Positions 6,774 to 9,496 of a DNA stretch of 9,496 nucleotides are shown in pieces. The position numbers and the translations under genes were made by a program. The stretch is from assembly GCA_003445035.1 (NCBI GenBank), contig DLVV01000247.1, forward strand, positions 1 to 9,496. The letters are read 5' to 3'. Numbering within the stretch: the stretch's first letter is position 1; every line of letters begins with the position of its first letter. The notes beneath the pieces were generated by a model that did no database searches, was not told where the DNA came from, and saw only the letters and a program-made list of their open reading frames with translations. The DNA comes from Planctomycetaceae bacterium. GTDB taxonomy: Bacteria; Planctomycetota; Planctomycetia; Planctomycetales; Planctomycetaceae.

Positions 6774-7631
6774 CTATCCCCCGAACACGTCGGTCGCCAG
6801 CCCGCACCGCGACTGAACCCGCAAGGCGATCTCCCGCAGTTCCCGGTCCTCGAGTGCCGTCACGAAACTTTCCGCCGGTGGCCGCGCCACGGTGTAGACC
6901 TGCACCAGTTTCAGTTGTCCGCCTGTGGAGGTGATCTCGCACAGCCGGTCGCAGAACGCCTCGATCTCCGACTCCGGCGGAGCCTCTCCCTGGACCCGCA
7001 TGAACAGGCCCTGGATCACCAGCGGCCAACGTCTCGCGGCCGAGGCGATGTTCTCCAGCACCCGCTCAAACGGCACCACCGTCCGCTCGATCAGGCGGAA
7101 GTACTCTTCGGTCCCCGCCTCGAGCTTCGCCCAGATCTCGCCGTTGTGGGCGTCAAGCGTCTCGAGTCCCCGCTCGACCGCCGGACGATGGAACATGCTC
7201 GCGTTGGTGATCAGAACCAGTTTCGGATCCTGGCCCCCACGCCGGGCCTTCACCTCCGCCACCCGCTGGACGATCTCGTCGAAGTTCCGGTAGGTCGTCG
7301 GTTCGCCGTCACCCGAAAAAGCGATGTCATTGAGCCGCCGCAGGCCGACGGGAACGGCCGAGAAGGCCGGATCCTCCCACAGCGAACCGTCGGCCACCTG
7401 GACCAGCAGGGCATCGAGTTCGTCGAGAACCGCATCGAGTTCGACGAACCGGGTCTCGGCCTGGCTCGTCCGATCGACCTGGCAGTAGATGCAGTCGAAG
7501 TTGCAGATCTTGTCGGGATTGAGATTGATCCCGACGGACAGTCCGTGGCTGCGACGCGACAGAACGGGATAGACGAACCGGTTGTCGTGGAACGTCCGTG
7601 GATGATGGCGGTGTTGTTGCAGCGCGGTCAT
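6774..7631 (-). CDS. Uncharacterised radical SAM protein
   Basis: Protein of 285 residues. The radical SAM cluster motif is CNFDCIYC (C43, C47, C50), which would bind the [4Fe-4S] cluster that cleaves S-adenosylmethionine. SGDGEPT (106-112) is the GGE-type SAM-binding strand. The VGINLNPDKICNFDCIYCQVDR region and the overall layout suggest the broad family annotated only as radical SAM protein, with distant likeness to COG0731 (TYW1-related) proteins. There are no further Cys-rich motifs for auxiliary clusters; remaining cysteines are scattered in the C-terminal part. The substrate is not predictable. The ATG at 7631 lies 15 bases after the ilvC stop, with a G-rich AGGGGCGG between them, so co-transcription with ilvC is likely. 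Whether it has any part in branched-chain amino acid metabolism is unknown. Confidence 0.88.
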   Translation of the reverse strand: MTALQQHRHHPRTFHDNRFVYPVLSRRSHGLSVGINLNPDKICNFDCIYCQVDRTSQAETRFVELDAVLDELDALLVQVADGSLWEDPAFSAVPVGLRRLNDIAFSGDGEPTTYRNFDEIVQRVAEVKARRGGQDPKLVLITNASMFHRPAVERGLETLDAHNGEIWAKLEAGTEEYFRLIERTVVPFERVLENIASAARRWPLVIQGLFMRVQGEAPPESEIEAFCDRLCEITSTGGQLKLVQVYTVARPPAESFVTALEDRELREIALRVQSRCGLATDVFGG

Positions 7632-7646
7632 CGGCCGGTTCCGCCC

Positions 7647-8651
7647 CTAGACTTCCTTCGAGTCGATCCAGGTCATCATCCGCCGCAATTCCAGCCCCAC
7701 CTGCTCGATCGGGTGGTTGCGATCGTTGCGTCGCTTGGCCTGGAAAGTCGGCTGGTTGGCCTTGTTCTCGAGCATCCATTCCAGTGCGAATTGGCCGTCC
7801 TGGATCTCCTTGAGAATTCGCTTCATCTCGGCACGCGTTTCGTCGGTGACGATCCGGGGTCCGCGGGTGTAGTCCCCGTACTCGGCGGTGTTCGACACGC
7901 TGTACCGCATGTAGTTGAGCCCGCCCTGGTAGAACAGGTCGACGATCAACTTCAACTCGTGCATGCACTCGAAGTACGCCATCTCGGGCTGGTACCCCGC
8001 ATCGACCAGCGTGTCGTAGGCGGCCTTGACCAGGGCACTGACTCCCCCGCAAAGCACCACCTGTTCACCGAACAGGTCGGTCTCGGTCTCCTCGGCAAAT
8101 GTCGTCTCGATCACGCCACCGCGAGTGCCGCCGATGCCCTTGGCGTAGGCCAGCGACAGTTGACGGGACTCGTCCGACGCACCGGGCAACAGGGCGATCA
8201 GCGAGGGAACGCCACCGCCCTTTTCGTACTCGATCCGGACCAGGTGTCCCGGTCCCTTGGGGGCCACCAGCGCCGCATCGACGCCTTCTGGCGGCACCAC
8301 CTGCCCGAAGTGAATGTTGAATCCGTGAGAGCACAACAACACGTTGCCGGTCTCGAGATTCGGCCGGATCTGTTCGCGGAAGACATCACCCTGCACCTCG
8401 TCGGGCAGCAGGATGTTGACCAGGTCACCCGCCCGGGTCGCGTCTTCGATCGACATTGGCTCGAAGCCGTGTGCGACGGCCAGGTCGTAATTCGCACTGC
8501 CGGGCCGCTGCCCGACGACGACATTGAGTCCGCTATCGCGGAGGTTCTGTGCCTGGGCGTGCCCCTGGCTGCCATAGCCGAGAATGGCAATCGTCTTGTC
8601 CTTCAGCAGCGACAGGTCCGCATCGTCGTCGTAGTAGATCTTGGCAGCCAT
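7647..8651 (-). CDS. ilvC: Ketol-acid reductoisomerase (class I KARI)
   Basis: Second enzyme of valine, isoleucine and leucine synthesis. It converts acetolactate or acetohydroxybutyrate into dihydroxy acids, using NAD(P)H and Mg2+. Its 334 residues match the short class I form. The Rossmann motif [17 protein letters not shown] is at 25-41. The cofactor-selecting loop GQRPGSANY (47-55) has R49 and S52, expected to bind the NADPH phosphate, with Asn54 at the position usually held by Ser. Active-site residues visible are H109 ([10 protein letters not shown]), K132 (PKGPGH), D192 and E196 (TDLFGEQ, metal binding), E228 and E232 (FECMHELK), and S253 (SVSNTAEYG). The Shine-Dalgarno sequence is weak (GAGAC about 10 bases upstream of the ATG). 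It lies 97 bases downstream of ilvN and is followed closely by the radical SAM gene. Confidence 0.97.
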   Translation of the reverse strand: MAAKIYYDDDADLSLLKDKTIAILGYGSQGHAQAQNLRDSGLNVVVGQRPGSANYDLAVAHGFEPMSIEDATRAGDLVNILLPDEVQGDVFREQIRPNLETGNVLLCSHGFNIHFGQVVPPEGVDAALVAPKGPGHLVRIEYEKGGGVPSLIALLPGASDESRQLSLAYAKGIGGTRGGVIETTFAEETETDLFGEQVVLCGGVSALVKAAYDTLVDAGYQPEMAYFECMHELKLIVDLFYQGGLNYMRYSVSNTAEYGDYTRGPRIVTDETRAEMKRILKEIQDGQFALEWMLENKANQPTFQAKRRNDRNHPIEQVGLELRRMMTWIDSKEV

Positions 8652-8715
8652 GAGTTGTTGTCTCGTTTGTGGGGGAATCTCAGTTGGGTCATTTCTACGC
8701 TGTTTGGTGGCATCG

Positions 8716-8737
8716 GGCGGGTCCCGGAACTCCCGCC
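8716..8737 (-). other. Hairpin between ilvN and ilvC
   Basis: GGCGGG (8716-8721) and CCCGCC (8732-8737) form a 6-base stem over a 10-base loop in the 97-base gap between the ilvN stop and the ilvC start. A competing pairing of GTGGC (8707-8711) with GCCAC (8735-8739) is possible. No T-run is next to it. It may tune ilvC expression relative to ilvN, but this is speculative. Confidence 0.25.
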
Positions 8738-8748
8738 ACGGGGTCGCC

Positions 8749-9315
8749 TCACTCGGATGACTCGTCCGTTTCCTCGTCCGTTTCCTCGTCCGTTTCCTCG
8801 TCCGCTTCCTCCTCCTGGTCAGCTCGCAACAATGCCACGCGTCCGGTACGAACCATCTCGATGATCCCGTAAGGTCGGACCAGGTCGATGAACGACTCGA
8901 GTTTCCGTTCCTGTCCGGAGATCTCGACCATCACGTGACCGGGGCTGACGTCAACGATTCTGCCCCGAAAGATCTCGACCAGTTCGCGGATCTCACCCCG
9001 ACTCCCGTTTCCGGTTCCGGAGGTGATTCCGCTGTTGGTGCTGACCTTGATCAGCATCAGGTCGCGTTCGACGTAATTGCGGTTGGAGAAGTCGAGCACC
9101 TTGACGACGGTGACGATCTTCTCGAGTTGCTTGCGGACCTGGTCCAGGACGTGGTCGTCTCCGTTGACGACAAAGGTGATCCGCGAAAAATCGAGATCTT
9201 CGGTCACTCCCACCGCGAGGCTGTCGATGTTGAAGGCGCGCGAGGCCAGCATGCCGGTGATGTGCGCGAGCACACCCGGCTGGTTGGTGACCAGGGCCGA
9301 GAGCACATGTCTCAT
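8749..9315 (-). CDS. ilvN: Acetolactate synthase small (regulatory) subunit with acidic repeat tail
   Basis: Regulatory subunit of acetohydroxyacid synthase, which activates the catalytic subunit IlvB and gives feedback inhibition by valine. From the ATG at 9315 it has 188 residues. An ACT domain at 1-75 shows the valine-binding loop ([24 protein letters not shown], about 10-33). The C-terminal domain runs to about residue 164 with [21 protein letters not shown] and [13 protein letters not shown]. Compared with E. coli IlvH there is a Gly/Ser-rich insertion ([16 protein letters not shown], about 92-107) and an extra tail of about 24 mostly acidic residues with DEET repeats. I chose 9315 because family homology starts there and GAAGGCGGA lies upstream. 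The frame is open further back but its sequence is not family-like. The symbol could equally be ilvH. No ilvB is in the window. Confidence 0.94.
   Translation of the reverse strand: MRHVLSALVTNQPGVLAHITGMLASRAFNIDSLAVGVTEDLDFSRITFVVNGDDHVLDQVRKQLEKIVTVVKVLDFSNRNYVERDLMLIKVSTNSGITSGTGNGSRGEIRELVEIFRGRIVDVSPGHVMVEISGQERKLESFIDLVRPYGIIEMVRTGRVALLRADQEEEADEETDEETDEETDESSE
8761..8808 (-). repeat. 12-bp tandem repeat encoding the acidic tail of IlvN
   Basis: Four consecutive 12-base units: three identical copies of CTCGTCCGTTTC (plus-strand reading) and a fourth with one change (CTCGTCCGCTTC). The unit is a multiple of three, so copy-number change would lengthen or shorten the tail in four-residue steps (Asp-Glu-Glu-Thr type) without a frameshift. 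Confidence 0.9.
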
Positions 9316-9496
9316 GAGTCGTTTCCGCCTTCGATCGAGTCCACCGGAACTGGTGCACGTCCACCGACGGAGGGGAGGAGGGAACAATTCAGTGTAAGGG
9401 AGCGGCCGGGCGCGGGGAAGGTTGACACGCGACGCCGGGCTGTGTTTGGATGCCGGGCCCGGTGGTGAATCGCACGGCCGGAACCGACAGGACGGA
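9316..9496. other. Region upstream of ilvN to the right edge, no gene recognised
   Basis: These 181 bases should hold the ilvN promoter or a leader. On the minus strand TACACT (9391-9396) could serve as a -10 box, but no good -35 box is spaced before it. The plus strand has the purine-rich GGAGGGGAGGAGGG (9369-9382). Minus-strand frames are open to the edge but do not resemble the C-terminus of IlvB. Confidence 0.4.
9422..9450 (+). promoter_or_regulatory. Possible plus-strand promoter pointing out of the window
   Basis: A perfect TTGACA (9422-9427) is followed after 17-18 bases by TTTGGA or TTGGAT, a poor -10 match. It would drive a gene to the right of the window. A short plus-strand frame from the ATG at 9450 is open to the edge but too short to judge. 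Confidence 0.2.

Noticed and set aside
8761..8808. CRISPR-like or mobile-element repeat
   Set aside because: The 12-base units are directly adjacent without spacers and in frame inside ilvN, so this is a coding microsatellite.
6915..8864. 649-residue plus-strand open frame opposite the radical SAM, ilvC and ilvN genes
   Set aside because: It spans three real genes in antisense, and its translation is rich in His, Asp, Leu and Arg as expected of a shadow. Its RPFP repeat is just the complement of the IlvN tail repeat.
9316..9496. An upstream gene overlapping ilvN at ATGA (minus frame ending in TGA at the ilvN start)
   Set aside because: The frame is open from the edge, but its translation is Arg/Pro-rich and does not resemble IlvB or another known C-terminus.

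Overview
The window is GC-rich bacterial chromosome with ordinary, densely packed housekeeping genes and no sign of mobile DNA, CRISPR or tRNA/rRNA genes. The best guess for the organism is Planctomycetota: the ATP synthase operon begins atpZ-atpI-atpB-atpE-atpF-atpH-atpA, the b and c subunits both carry signal-peptide-like N-termini, several starts lack a good Shine-Dalgarno sequence, and the KARI and radical SAM proteins resemble what I recall from that phylum. This is a judgement from memory, not a database result.

Left part (1-3784, minus strand): the first seven genes of an F-type ATP synthase operon, from atpZ (3784) through atpI, atpB, atpE, atpF and atpH into a 5'-partial atpA that runs off the left edge. 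The first three genes overlap by one base (TGATG), and atpH overlaps atpA by 50 bases. The only sizeable gaps are on the two sides of atpE, and both carry strong potential hairpins. A good sigma70-type promoter (TTGACA, 17-base spacer, TAGACT) lies just upstream of atpZ. The c subunit has the proton-type ion site, and subunit a has the essential Arg and a His/Glu pair.

Middle (3785-6745, plus strand): a 351-base divergent intergenic region, then an uncharacterised protein with a Rho-N/SAP-like N-terminus and a DUF4912-type domain. A 354-base hairpin-rich gap without a convincing gene follows, then rarA (mgsA), a clamp-loader-like AAA+ ATPase of replication-fork maintenance.

Right part (6774-9315, minus strand): a branched-chain amino acid cluster, ilvN (acetolactate synthase small subunit), ilvC (ketol-acid reductoisomerase), then an uncharacterised radical SAM protein 15 bases behind ilvC. 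IlvN ends in an acidic tail encoded by a 12-base tandem repeat. ilvB is not visible in the window.

I did not find a clearly new multi-gene system. The observations most worth a second look are the hairpins bracketing atpE, the DUF4912/Rho-N gene with its structured flanks, the repeat-encoded IlvN tail, and the ilvC-linked radical SAM gene.
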